Source: Dillenia suffruticosa
Taxonomy: Eukaryota > Streptophyta > Magnoliopsida > Dilleniales > Dilleniaceae
NCBI GenBank assembly: GCA_033439265.1
Contig: JAVTVX010000013.1
Location: 18,518,500 to 18,582,499 of the forward strand
Direction of reading: 5' to 3'
Length of the DNA: 64,000 nucleotides
Below the pieces are notes generated by a model. The model searched no databases. It was not told the origin of the DNA and saw only the letters and a list, made by a program, of their open reading frames with translations. Numbering within the stretch: the stretch's first letter is position 1; each line of letters begins with the position of its first letter. A program made the translations under genes and the position numbers. This document shows positions 10,801-23,423 of the stretch, in pieces.

Positions 10801-13800
10801 ATAATTTGAACTAATTTTAATTTCCATCAAAGGAAATTCTACCTTTTCCATAGTATAAATCTGCACAAGGAACTCCGATAAGTTGTAGAAAGGGAGCATA
10901 ATCAGAATCCACTCCACTAAGCCTCTGGATCTGCAGTCCAACCATGATAATACCAATGTTTAACAGCTTACAAACACAAGACACATTTCAACCATCACAG
11001 AGCCAAAGAAAATGATGGATGGAGATATGGAAAAATGAGGGTGTTTAAGGCTCAATTTATTCTTGAAAAACAAAATATGTCAGGGGGTTGACGTCAAGGT
11101 AATTCAAAAAGGAACAGATAGAATTAAGAATCAAGAAAATAACAGAAAACTAGAGAGGCTCACATTGACCCCTCCATTTGATCTTGTCCACTCCTCATAC
11201 AGAATCACTCCCTCCGAGTCAGGATCCATGACCTGAGATAAATTTGAAAAATGACAAAAAAGAAGTATTTATATTAGATTTGTTTCCAGATACAGCTTAT
11301 GGATAGGCATATCGATATTTTTCATTTCACATTTGAGGATTTATTTTACTTCCAAGTACCTTCTTTGTGACCTCAATTAGGATATCATCAAACTGTGGAG
11401 TTGCACGAGCAAAGAAGCCTGGCCCTTGAACTGCACAATCAACATTAATGTAGGCCACTGCTTTAGAACCCAAATTAATGAGGTTCTGCTCGACCCACTC
11501 TGTAGATCCTATCTAGAACAACAATGACATAAGAAACAAATCTTAATTGAAGGCTAACAGAAATTCCTTAAAAGGAAAACATACTTTAATTAAATGTTCT
11601 CCAAAATGTGTGGCACTAGAGTAAATAAAGCTCTCTCAAATAAAGTCACAAAGCTGGCCAGTAGATATAAAATGCTAAAACATTAAAAGAAGTCTAATTC
11701 CTGTCATGCAGATACCAAGGTTAAGGAACTGGCAGACTGTTATTTTATGGTACTTGTTCAACAGATTTGGGTACTCATATTCATGGTTCCTAACAATTCA
11801 ATCAACGCATGTGGACTAGCAGACATAATAGTTTCTGTTGGTGAAGACAACCATGGGCTTACCATGCCAAATTCTTCAGCATCCCAACTGCAGAGAATTA
11901 TAGTTCTTCGAGGTTTCCATCCCGAACGCATCATAATGGCATAACGCCGAGCAATGTCAAGTAGGGCTGCAGTTCCACTATTCGGATCAACGGCACCATA
12001 TGTCCATGCATCTCTGTGATTGCCAAGCAGCACATATCGTTCAGGCTCTTCAGATCCTCTAATGATAGCAAAAACATTATAGATAGCGGCCATCTTCTTT
12101 TCACCCTAATAAAAGATAAAAAAATCAGATATCTTACATCAGCTTTCGCAGGAACGGAATGCAGTAATTAAACAAGACATTGTATGAATATTGCTGTTAC
12201 ATTTTTTTCTCGTCACCCTCGTTCATGGAAACTTATGATATAACCAAGAATTAAAATAACAAATTGACGTACAGATATAGGCATGGTGAAACCTCAAGCA
12301 AGAGATCAACTATAGTATTTTTGTGGCTTCTGACAAGTGACAAGGTCATAGGTCCGCACAACATGAACATTTATATCTATTCGTGTCAGGACAACATGAA
12401 CATTTATATCTATTGGTGGTTTTGGACCACTGAAGTGCAAGCTGTCACATCACAAACTCAGCTCTGGTAACACATGAGATCTGGTGTCTTTGCTACTTTA
12501 AGAATCCCTTTTTGGCCATTTTAATTGAATTAAGTATAATATGCAGCACAAATTAAGGAAAAAAAATGCATAGAGTGCAATAAAAAATTCTGACTACACC
12601 ACTGACGGTAAACAAGCTTGGACAACCCATAGGCTAGCTGGTCAAAAGTAACTTTACCTGTGCCATAAAGCTGCAAGCTAAGGACAATGTACAAGGCTTG
12701 CTAAAATACTCTAAAGCAAGCAAAAATGGCTTTCCTAGATATGTTAGTATAGAGCATGCGGTGTAATCACATCATTATATGAAAATTTTACAGTTTCTTC
12801 CAATTAAGAAACCCAAAAGAAATTAAGCACAAAAGCTCTGCGTTAATGGAGCTCCAAAACATATAATATCAAGTGGTCCTGATTTAGAAGTTTACAGTTA
12901 TAAAATCTATGATTATCAACATCAAAATAACAGTATTTAAACATTGTAAGGTTGCGACACTGTATATCTTTCTTTAGATTTGTTATATCACTGGTACTTA
13001 TATTGTGTTCTATTTGCTTTGCGTATTTGTTTTTGTGATTTGTAGGTGTCATTTATAGACTTGTGCTTTAATTATCATACTTATTTGTTTCTTTTATGCA
13101 TCTAAATTATGAAGAATGTCAAATTTCTAAAACTCAAGTTTGCTAAAGCGATTTCAGGTTGAAAGGTCCAAAATGTGGTGAGAGGCACAATGCCACCTTG
13201 GATGTGCTACCACCACTAGTTCTGGTCATCATCTTGAACAAAATATTCATTTGAATAACCATGCAGTCACTTACCAAAGCATTCTTCTCCTCAATTAGAT
13301 AAGAGTTAGAAATTGATCATTTACCAAAAAGTACATGTAGCAGGGGTCAAACAAAGAAAAGTGAATTAAGCCCTATTACCCACTAGATGAATGTGTCTGA
13401 TACAGCCACAAGGCTTACAAGTAAAAAGGAAGGAAGGACAAAGACAAACACATAAAATTAGGATTAGCATTCACACTCACATTAAGAGAAATTTCCATAC
13501 ATGAGCATGTCTTTGGTGTATAAAACCTGAGCTACAAGTTGCAGGCATGCTACTTTGCTTCATTTATGGTTTCTCGTAATGAATCATAAGATCTTTAAAT
13601 TGATATGCTAAAATCTTCATACACAATTTTTATTTTTAGATAGGCTACATACAAAGATTTATTTTTGGGAGACACTAATAGCTAACCTAATCAATAAAAG
13701 CACGAAGTAAAGAAAAGAAGAAAAATGGTAAACCTAACTTTTTTGCCCATCTTTTCATCCAGTTGTCAACTTATTGCCTAATTAACCTTTAATTTAGCTC

Positions 13801-15023
13801 CTCCACTCCCTAATCCAAATTAAGACCATGTCACGCTTTTTCCTTTCTGATGGGAAATTAGGACCAGTTCAAATCAACTATTCCCAAAATAATTTCTTTT
13901 AGCAGTTCAGTCTCAAACGGGTCTACATAACACCAGACTATGATCATGGGTCGGCCGCAGAAACAAGCAAACCTGTCACATGGACTTATCATACAGCACC
14001 ATCCAAACCAAGGAAAAGTAAAATTAATTTACTTGGAACACAAAGATAACGGGGGGGAAAAGATGGGCAGCAAACCTGGTGCGTGAAATTGACCATGGTT
14101 GGACCTGGTCCAACGCCGCCAACATTAGCACCAAGAGTATCCCTCCATTTCTGGGGCAGAGGTGCCCCTCCAAGTGTCCGAAAGATGGTCCCAGCAATTT
14201 CAGCTGATATGGGCATAGATGGAATTCTGGGAAACCTTTTCAAAACCTCATTGTCTCCAACCTCCAATCTCTCACCACCTAAAACATCAGCCCAGGCAGG
14301 ACTAAGTGGGTCCCCTATGCCCATCATGACAGTCCCTCTTTCAACCCCATTAAACCAGTTCCCATCACCATCCGTGTACATAAGCACAGCCACCGCCCCT
14401 TTCTCCGCCGCCTTCTCCACCACCGCCCCTCTCCCCATCTCCCCCCTCCTTACCAACACCACGCATCCACTAACCTTCACCCCCAACACCCCCAGCGCCC
14501 TATAGTCCTCTTCCCTCCCAAAATTTACAAACACAACTTTAGCATACGCCGACCCAGATGGGGAATAGGCATGATAAGGGATCACCACGCCGCAATTCTC
14601 CATACCCATTTCCATCAATGCCATTTCCTTCACGGCGCCCGTGCTAAAATGCACGACGAGTGAAGAGTGCACAGGATAAGAAAGGAGAGCCTGAAATTCA
14701 GCCATTTTGGTCTCCAAACCCATTTGGGTAAAATGGGTCTGGACATATTGGGCAGTTTTGAGAGATAAATTAGTGCCGGCGAGGTGAGGATGGAGAGTAA
14801 GGTCTTTCAGGTATGAAGAGAAGGTTTGGTTGGTGGCTAATGAGAGGAATGCATGCCTATAATACTCTGCTCTGTTTTGGGTGTTTTTAATTGCTGTGTA
14901 GTGAATGGTGTAGATTGCTAGAATGGATAGGATCGTGACGAAGAGAAGAGTACGTGAAGATGAATGTTTGAAGGTGAAAATTGACATAGGGTTTGGAATG
15001 TCTGAAGAAAATGGTTGAACCAT
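7845..15023 (-). CDS. AMP1: AMP1-type glutamate carboxypeptidase (M28B peptidase), ten exons
   Basis: Joined CDS on minus: 15023-14076, 12105-11863, 11512-11360, 11232-11164, 10930-10843, 9204-9121, 8972-8884, 8682-8569, 8420-8286, 8027-7845. All phases agree and the total is 701 aa, close to the roughly 705 aa of Arabidopsis AMP1. A membrane anchor lies at residues 25-45, then a PA domain, the M28 peptidase domain and a C-terminal dimerisation domain. Zinc/catalytic residues are intact: His346 and Asp356 ([14 protein letters not shown]), Glu393/Glu394 (WDAEEFG), Asp422 (NVDCAV) and His506 (YHTAFDSY). AMP1 is an ER-membrane protein that limits shoot meristem size and affects cytokinin levels and miRNA-directed translation repression; its natural substrate is unsettled. 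Motifs such as [10 protein letters not shown] and YHTAFDSY fit AMP1 better than the LAMP1 paralogue. Intron 5 holds a likely transposon. Confidence 0.93.
9800..10680. repeat. Possible non-autonomous DNA element in AMP1 intron 5
   Basis: A roughly 0.9-kb AT-rich insert in an otherwise compact intron. The left side has CCACTTTTGATGCTTAAAC; the right side, read inverted, has CCATTTTTGGTACTTAAAC, so the ends are partly complementary. Both halves also contain scattered CACGT / TGCCACAT-like motifs. No clean target duplication was found, so family and exact borders are uncertain. Confidence 0.4.
12358..12419. repeat. Two-copy tandem repeat in AMP1 intron 1
   Basis: The roughly 31-base unit containing CAACATGAACATTTATATCT occurs twice in a row with one or two differences. 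It lies in the 2-kb first intron of the AMP1-type gene and has no visible coding meaning. Confidence 0.7.
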
Positions 15024-15119
15024 TTGTAGAGAGAGAAAGAGATTGAGACAGACTGTATCAGTTTTTTAGGGTTTTTGAGGAGAGAGATAAATAACTGGGG
15101 GGGCGGGGGATTCAAGAGG

Positions 15120-16255
15120 GCCTTTTCTTTCAGGGTGTTATATTATTGAAGAAAAATATTCCGAGGGGGAGACCGGAGAGCATGCATGGGGGACTGCAAA
15201 AGGAGGAAGGCGAAAAGCCAAGTGAGCCCCAGCACACACCCCTCCTCAGTCTCACTTTGCATTACAAATTTTGAGCACTGTGAACACAATATTCTTAAAA
15301 AAGAGAAAATTGTTTTACAAAAAATATAAATTTCATCGTTATTAGTCCATAAAATTAAAACTATGAATATTACACTCTTGATAACTCTTGATTAAAAAAA
15401 AAAAAAAGAATTGGTCTCAAATGAATTTGGAGATTTGCCCTTGTTTGTACTTAGAAATCGGAAATCACATTAAAATAAAAACTTTTAAAAATTAAAATCT
15501 AATATCTCTTATTTTGTTCAAATTTTAAAATGAATCTGATAACCAATATTGATATTTAGTTTATATGTATTTCGGAATGAATATAATATAATTATCAATT
15601 TTATCCTTAATAAAAAATATTTCAAAATTAATATTTTTAAACTTTTATTTTATTTTGTAAAATTAAAACTAAAATTAAATTATTTTTAAAATTAATATTT
15701 TATTTTGTTTTTTAAAATATTTTAAAAGCTCCCTTGATAAAATTAATATTTTAAAATTTTATTTTATTTTTTAAAATGTTTTAAAATTAATATTTTATGA
15801 AAGAGTAAAAAGTGAAAAAAAAATATTTAAATTTGAATCAAAACCCATCATTTTACTTAAATTTCACAACACCATATTTCATATCCGTATCTTTCTATTT
15901 CTTTTAATCTAAATAATTTATATAGATTTCAAACCTATTCATGATCCTTATACCCATCGATCAAACATCACTTGGTAATATCTAGGGACTATGTGAATTT
16001 ATTGCTTAGAAAAGGACTTCAACTTTATCTGTACAAAAAGTTTATGGAAACACAAATTGAAATCCCACCACCCAAATTTCTTTATTAAATGAAATATACT
16101 TTTAATGTTTTGGGAAAAACAAAACCCCAATCCAATTATGGATCCTTAAGTAGGCCCCCTAACATGAGAAATTTATATTATGGATGAGTATAGCATAGAT
16201 AATTTTACAGAGCAAAATTTATAAACTTTTTCAGAAAAAGAAATATTATTTCAGA

Positions 16256-16295
<40 letters not shown>

Positions 16296-17439
16296 CATTA
16301 AGGGCTATTGCTCCTCTTCCTTCCTTCAACCCTGCACCCATGTAAGAAATCTCGACAAAAATGAACATGAAGACATGTGATCCTTTCCTCATGCGCTGTT
16401 AAGATTCTTATGTACAGACTTATCTGCATCGCAAAATGGATATTCAAGTAGAGGAAAGGCAGAGCTAGCACCCGGCGGGAGTGTTAAAAATTAAAAAATA
16501 ATTTATTTGCATTTTATATATTCTTTTATTTCCATCATCTATATTCAAAACTATATTTCGATTAATCTATTTTAAACGCCTGCAATAATCTTATTTAAGA
16601 TCGCCTCTCCCAACTATTTACATTTTATATAATCATGTTACACTCGTTTAACATTTTATATCTTTATTTGTTAGTTAAAATAATAGAGGTGAATAATAAT
16701 TTTGAAAGAAAATATTTTTATAATAAATTATTTTACTAGTAAGTGGTTTAGTTTGATTATGGGTCTCATGATCACTTGTCATAAATCAAATATTAAATTA
16801 ATTAATTGCGTATGTATATTTGCCGCACCATATTTGTTATAGGATGAGCAAAAGATATGTAAGAGGAACATGGGCAACACTGATCTAGTAATTTATAAAT
16901 TACAATTTTATATAATATAGTTCTCATTTATAAACTCCCGATATTGTATTCTAATGTATATTATGTGTGATCAATCATTAATGACCTAAGGGTTAAATAG
17001 ACAAATAGATATTCAGATAATCAGTTTCTACGTTAAACTCTACAACTAATCGAACTGAATTAATCGAATTTTTGAATATAGGTAATCAAGTATTAAAAAA
17101 TTATACATTATGCATGTGTTTGCGTGTGTGTCTATGATATATATATAGTAGGTTATACCATATTTGACAGGATATTCAAAAACATAACTTAAGGGCAGGC
17201 TAATTCCATATTGCCCTTTACCAAAATCTAAACAATCCGGCAACTATCTAAAACAAAATAGAAAAGATGGATTTTTTTTTTTCTTTTTCAATGTCGTAGA
17301 AATAAAGAGATTTAGCAAAAAAGAAAAGAAAAGATAATTGCTAAATTAAAAAAAAAAAAAAGATAAGATAATTGGAACCAAAATTTATTGGTAAGAAGGT
17401 TGGGCCACTTCTTATATTTTCTTTCTTCTTTTTGTCTTG

Positions 17440-17483
<44 letters not shown>

Positions 17484-17838
17484 CATTAGAACTTGAATTC
17501 GAGTTTATTATATGGAATAGGAAAAATACTACTTAAGCCAAAACTTATTGACGTCTTGCCATGAAATTAACATTCTATTTGATTATGTATTTGGATTGAA
17601 TCCAAAAGTTTACATTTTTAATTGCCACATAAAAGTATGGATGACTTATTCCTCCCAATTTTGTTCAATTCATTAGAAGCTCTATGGATTTAAATTTCAT
17701 AGGATTGGTAAATAAATCACAATCATTATGAGTCGAATCTACTTTATTGAAAAAGCTACCAGATGTACAATTACCAAGCGTTCAACTTTACGTGGATAAA
17801 TTTTTAGCATTTTTTTTTTTTTTTTTTTTTTACTTTAC
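15120..17838. other. AT-rich intergenic DNA with TA repeats
   Basis: No coding region is supported. It holds a TA repeat at about 16260-16292 and a longer one at about 17444-17479, plus AT-rich low-complexity DNA from 15300 to 15850. A decayed SINE tail (minus orientation, about 17025-17095) shares the GATTAATTCAGTTCGA-type motif found in other copies of the window. The first part includes the promoter of the AMP1-type gene. Confidence 0.5.
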
Positions 17839-19300
17839 TTGAATTTTAGATATGGGTTATTGACAATAGAGACAGAGAATCGTTGCCAGCCTTTTTCTTT
17901 CATTTTCGATTCTACATTTTGTAAGCCAGAAGTAACACTCATGCATCAAGTTGATGTTTACACTGCGAAAGTGGGGAGAGCATTAGCCTTTGTGCACCAA
18001 TTACTGTCTCTCTCATTAAAAGAACAGGCCTCCCAACCCAACTTGATAAGATCAAGCAAGATGCCTTTTCCCACAAGGGAAGATGTCGTCACATTTTCAA
18101 ATGATTGGGCAACCCTGTAAGTGGAGTTCACACCCCAACAAGTCTTTTTTTCCATTGTTGTGATCCTTTTGGATCACCATGATCTCTATAAATGCATCAA
18201 AATTTTGGTTCCTTCCTGCAAAGTTTTACTAAAGGTTGGGCTTTTTCATATTTATGACACCCAGTTGTTACATCAGATGGCGATACCCCTTCAACCAGAC
18301 ACATCCATTACCCTTGATGGGCCCGATAAGGCACTTCCCTCTCTCTTTGGTAAGTGCCCAATAGATTACACCCTCACTCATTGGTAAGTGCCAAAGGCTG
18401 CAGGGCCATCACAGATGGCAGGTTTCATCCGATAATGTGGAAACTTCTATTACACTACCCTCACGCAACTCATACATTTAACACAAAATTAGCCAAGACA
18501 ATTATTAGATGCATCCCTTGGATGTCCCTTCTGTGCCATCACCATCAGACACAACAAAAAGGGAATAACATTTATGATGCATATTTAAACAATGATAAAG
18601 CAAATCAGTTGCCACTATGAACCAACTTAAACTCTCCCTTTGAACTCATACACAGTTCAAAGTGTATGTGTGTCAAAGTGTTCCACTTCTCCAATAGTTT
18701 ACAGATATTTCTTGTAATTTGCATTATTAATAAATTTTCAATTTATGGTTGTTGGTTACAACTTCATTCCAGAAAGTGAAATGCAGTCTGCCGTCTGCTG
18801 TCATAGCACGACTGCCCCGCTAGCAGCTGAATTACACAGTCCTTTCTTTCCCCCCCCCCCCCGGCCAAGAAAAAAAATCCTCCATTACATTTTATAATCA
18901 CTCCCCATCCTTCAACCACTTTGATTCCCTCCTCTTAGCAGTTGAGTTTGTTACATTTCCTCACCTTTTTCATTTCCCTTCTTCCCTCTACGGTTGTAGA
19001 TTTTCAGCATCTTTGGAGGCACCTCATCCAACATCTTAGGGCCACCTCATCCAGCATCTTTGGCGCCATGTCATCAGCCACATGTCCCTTTGCATTCCCT
19101 GTCATAACAGTTTTCCACCCATCACCCATCAACAGGATCACCCAAAATATGGCATTGGACTATGTTTTCCACTATTCATTGAAGCTGAAATTTTAAGGGC
19201 TACTTACATTGTTGCATCTAAAGAAACCTCACTGAAGACTCAAATTTGAAAATCTATTACAAAATAAGTGAAGAATACAACAGACTTTCTTCTTTCTTCC
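17839..19300. other. Intergenic DNA with short open frames, no gene recognised
   Basis: The base composition is more balanced than in the flanks, and short open frames of 84-93 codons follow each other on the plus strand (17839-18120, 18121-18387, 18354-18620, 18942-19196). None shows a known motif, consistent codon pattern or joinable splice sites. It may be an old decayed insertion. A C run lies at about 18851-18862. Confidence 0.3.
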
Positions 19301-19354
19301 TGATGCCCCACTATCACTTACTCCTATCCTAGGACGGTAGAGACATCTTTGAAA

Positions 19355-20179
19355 CTATACAGCCGATAGGCTTTCTATAGCATGCATCAACTTTCTCCTA
19401 GGACCTACCGCATCTGCACCCATGTCTTTGAGCTTCTTCATTGTCAGGTTCACCAGCTGAAATTTATGGACTTTCTTTCCACGGAAAATCCTCACAAACT
19501 GATCCAGACCCAATGACATTAGCCAATTATTTAGTCCACCAGCTAGAAGGAGCTTCCTCTCCACGTTAGAAGCTTGCATTCTTCGATTTATTAACATGGC
19601 GCCATCAGGGAATCCAACAGGTCCGTGTAAAACTCCTGCACTCCAATTACTCTTCGAGGTGCTAGAGTACCTGAGAAACCTTCGGGATTTAGAGATACTG
19701 GCTCCATCTGGATTAACTAATCCTGGTGTGTGTTGCGGCTTTACCAGCATTGCTACTTTAGGACCTTGTTGAGCTGAAGGAACTTTAGCAACAATTTGGC
19801 AATTCTTTTCAGAAGCCATTTTCACATGATTCTCTGATCTATTGCAGGGTTGCTTCTGAATGTCTTTCTCATTTGATAAGTGTGCTCCTTCTGCCACCTT
19901 TCTGGACATGGCTTGTAGTTCACTTGGTTTCTGGGTTTTGGCTGTATGTTCTTGGCCAACAGGGAGTGGAGGAATCCAAATAGTGACTCTCTGCTTCTTA
20001 ACCACTACCCAGCTATCATCTCCAGGCATGTCACCCTCATCATTGAAAGTTGGGTCAACAAAACCACTTGGCTTTTCTGCGTGTGAAGTAAAAAGCTTTC
20101 TGTTCTTTGGTTTTGCCATGAGATGGAAGCTGCTTGACATATCATACCCGTTAGGTCTCAAAGCAAACAACACCACCAT
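19355..20179 (-). CDS. SAM-domain (sterile alpha motif) protein
   Basis: A single coding exon of 274 aa. The N-terminal third has a conserved plant segment (FVDPTFNDEGDMPGDDSWVV, then VTIWIPPLP), the middle is polar and probably disordered, and residues about 215-272 form a SAM domain (LNNWLMSLGLDQFV... through LKDMGADAVGPRRKLMHAI). SAM domains make helical homo- or hetero-oligomers, so a scaffold role is likely, but the cellular function is unknown. Met14 or Met21 (MAKPKNRK) could be the true start, as MVVLFALRP looks unusual. The 5' leader is split by a roughly 2.44-kb intron: the leader exon at about 22720-22633 ends in CAG|GTAATT, and an acceptor lies at about 20188, nine bases before the first ATG. 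Confidence 0.85.
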   Translation of the reverse strand: MVVLFALRPNGYDMSSSFHLMAKPKNRKLFTSHAEKPSGFVDPTFNDEGDMPGDDSWVVVKKQRVTIWIPPLPVGQEHTAKTQKPSELQAMSRKVAEGAHLSNEKDIQKQPCNRSENHVKMASEKNCQIVAKVPSAQQGPKVAMLVKPQHTPGLVNPDGASISKSRRFLRYSSTSKSNWSAGVLHGPVGFPDGAMLINRRMQASNVERKLLLAGGLNNWLMSLGLDQFVRIFRGKKVHKFQLVNLTMKKLKDMGADAVGPRRKLMHAIESLSAV

Positions 20180-20189
20180 ATAGGCTTAA

Positions 20190-22632
20190 TTAGAAAATAA
20201 GGGAAAAAAGTACCCAGTCAGCAGAAAATTAGTCCAACTATGATATCATTAGTGAGAGGATGATGTGTATGTGTACATATAATTGTCACAATGTTTGTGT
20301 GCGTATAACCATTGTTTCTTGCCGGCCTGTTCTCCATTCCGTGTAAAAATTTGGCCACGCTGTTAGGTAAAAAAAGAAGAAGAAGAAGAAGAAGAAAGAA
20401 CACTGCCATACACATTCAGGCTAATTTAATTAATTTTTTTTTTTTAAAATGCATTCAATTCAAAGGCAGATAGCAGAAAATTTGTCCAGCTGCATAGAAA
20501 TTATACATATCTAAGGAAGCTATAACCAGTGTTTCTTTCCAAATTATTCACTGTTTGGCATAAAACTTCACTTTTACAAAAGATTCGAGAACTTCACCCA
20601 CACCAGAAGGCAGAAAATCCTACTTTTTTTTTTTCAAAAGCCATGAATAATATGTTTGTGCGTCACCAAGAAATACTATAGCAGCAAAGCTTCATTCTGT
20701 TAAGCCTCTATATTGGGTCAGAGAATCAATGCAGCAGCATTGCAACCTCTGAAGAGTTCTATCTAAACGAAGTTAGAATTCATTGTCTATCCTAAGAGTG
20801 TGACCCAAGTTTCCTCTATCTTTACATCAGGGGCTGGTCTGACAGTATTAAATTCAATGCAATGACAATGCAGGATAAACTCTGGGCCTACGAAGATAGA
20901 ACACACCAAATAATGAAACAGTGTCTTGAGTTTAATTTAAGAATAGTTTGGGAGGTGTAAAGGTAACTCATTAGCACCGCAGAAATGGACAGAGAATAGG
21001 CAGTCAAATCAGATGAGCGAATTGATAGAATGTTGATAGAATCAATAATAGAGAAGGCAGCCTTAACCCCCAAATGACAAACATGGCTGACTTATTAGTC
21101 CTGTGTTATGTTCTATCCTATCATTTGCTTGAGTTGTTCCTTCTAGTTGGTATTACCCAAGTGGAGCTATTCACTCAAATTGCAGCATACATCTAGGAAT
21201 CCAGTATCAATTGCAAGCAAAAGCAGTAACACAGAAGCAAATGTCAGGCCCTAATGACAAGCATAACGGCCTAGTTTTTCTCACTTTTTCTCCTCAGTTC
21301 TGAAATTCACACGGTAAACCTCAAGTAGTTGTTAAGGTGCATAGTGGAGCTGCCTTCTCAAATTGTAGCGCTATATCAACATATCACTTCAATTAAGGAC
21401 CAGATCAATAAACAAAATGTCTATAGAGTGTTGAATGAGAACACAGAGTGAAACAGGGATATCACACAAATGGAGAGCATTGACAAAAAATCCCAAATGG
21501 TTTGGAGTATGAACATAAAGAGGCATGGATCCAACGATTTGTTTCCATATTTCTACATTTCTTTCCCACAAAAGTGGGGGATGTTAGTTGCGTATGTTTT
21601 GAGTCTACTTATGCACAAAAGGTTACTACCCTTTTGCCCCATAATTGTTCAACAAGCTCCAAAATATGAAAATTTGCTTATTTGAGAATGCTTCTATGCT
21701 AATTCCATTTGAAGAAATAACTGGAACTCTCCAGATTAGAAGGCATAGAACTCGGCATTCCAATAAAACACAGCCAAGAGTAAGGAGAGAATATATCATC
21801 TCATATCAAGATGCAACAAGGGCAAGCTCCCTAACACCGAACTCCAATAAAAGATTTACAACTTCAACCATAAGAAAATCCTGCTGTACATCTAAAGATA
21901 CTTTTATTCCATCTCTGAGATAATTAATGTATTCCGACCACATATGAAGATGTTACAACAGATAGCCATGTGACACTGACACTTCTAAAAGTAATCGTGT
22001 TTATATCATAACAAGGATACAACACTTTGTAACTTATAAAAGTGTAGGGTTTCCGTAATTTTTCAATATTACTCTGTCTGTGTTATGTCAGGACCTGTGT
22101 TTGCATTCGCGTGCTTCCTAGATAAAGCATACGAATCCCCCCACGGAAAGATGACCTTAATCATGTAAAATGAAGGGAATGACTATGGTGGACTGAAAAT
22201 TATTATGGAAATTTGCTCTAAGCTAGTCAATCTCAGACCATGATTTGCCCTTCTCCCAACGTATATCGATTCACCAACTGATGAGTTAGATCAGAAACTA
22301 ACACGATCGAAGTTAGAAAACCAATTATCAGGAAAATACACATACAATTTGCTCATCTATCTATATTAAACGACACACGTTATGATTCAAAGACAAAATA
22401 TCATAGGATTCTCGATTGGGATAAATCAATTCATATGGGTTCTGGGACAGAAATTGAAGAATCAAACAAACCTAAAATCCCAATCAAGAAGTCAGATTTG
22501 AACTCCGATTTTCTTTTTTGACTTTCTAGTAATGCCATTTCATAGTTTCAGAGAAATACTTATCAATAAAACATAAAAATAAAAACAATTCGAGCAGGAG
22601 TATTACCGTTAATCAAGGAAAAGAGAAATTAC
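20190..22632 (-). other. Inferred 5'-leader intron of the SAM-domain gene
   Basis: On the minus strand a good donor (TTTCAG|GTAATTTC) follows a GA/CT-rich leader exon at about 22633-22740. The next likely acceptor (TTCTAATTAAG) directly precedes the ATG region. No open frame inside looks coding. It also holds a GAA/TTC microsatellite at about 20376-20394. Leader introns of this size are common in plants and often raise expression. The call rests on splice-site appearance only. Confidence 0.55.
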
Positions 22633-22965
22633 CTGAAACACACCCGAGTTTCCGCTTTAATTCTCTGCTCGTTATATTACTGAAAGAGAGAGAGATGCAG
22701 AAATTGCACAGCGAGAGAGAAGAACAGAACGGAAGAACGGAGACCTTGGGCTGGGAAATGATCCAGCGGCGCCCCTAGCAGAATCTTTGGCTAGCTTGGG
22801 CTGGACTCTAAAATGCGTTTTGGGCTGGACTCATGAGTTAACTAGGTGATGGCCCACGCTCCGGACAAGAATTTAATATATATAATTTTTTTCAGTACCA
22901 AAAAAAAAATATATATATATATATATATAATTTTTTTTTTTGGTACAGATATATAATTTTTTTAC

Positions 22966-23105
22966 TACAGTTATTCGGAAACCGATTAATCCGATTCGAG
23001 TAATTATAAAATTCAAATTAAAAATTGACTCTCCCGATATATGTTTTCACATTCCCAAACTCGAATGTTTAACACTAGACTCACATATCATTGTTGTTAA
23101 TAATT
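22966..23105 (-). repeat. SINE 3' part, degenerate copy
   Basis: Read on the minus strand it carries the family tail ACTCGAATCGGATTAATCGG followed by TTTCCGAATA, preceded by a GGGAGAGTCAA motif. The same tail recurs in six or more places in this window. The tRNA-like head is not clear here. Confidence 0.45.
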
Positions 23106-23214
23106 TTTTAATATAAATAATAATATTATTATCTTAATAAAATTAAATTTATCCGGTAGCTTGTAACACATAGTATTTAGAATTTTGTAAAAATGTATAA
23201 ATTTTTTAATTATT

Positions 23215-23384
23215 ACACATTACAATTTAATAAAATAAACTTTTAAGTAAGCAACTTAGACAAGTTTTCAAGTTCGATTCGTGATTTGGACATAAAAAAA
23301 TTACGTTGCGAGGATACCTCTCTTAATGAGTCATTGTAAGTTTCGAATCGAATTAATCGAAATATGATTCTGGATACCGATTAA

Positions 23385-23420
<36 letters not shown>
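23215..23420 (+). repeat. tRNA-derived SINE copy with poly-A tail
   Basis: A B-box-like motif (CAAGTTCGATTCG) near 23270 is followed by the family tail (TTTCGAATCGAATTAATCGA) and a run of over 30 A residues at about 23389-23420. Together with the previous entry it forms two copies in opposite orientation, which could pair as a hairpin. Target duplications were not found. Confidence 0.5.

Positions 23421-23423
<3 letters not shown>

Noticed and set aside
14083-14505. Plus-strand open frame of 140 codons
   Set aside because: It is the antisense of AMP1 exon 1, opened by Pro/Ser/Thr-rich reverse codons in GC-rich coding DNA.
17839-18620. Chain of plus-strand open frames that might be one split gene
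   Set aside because: No motif, no shared codon bias and no joinable splice sites.
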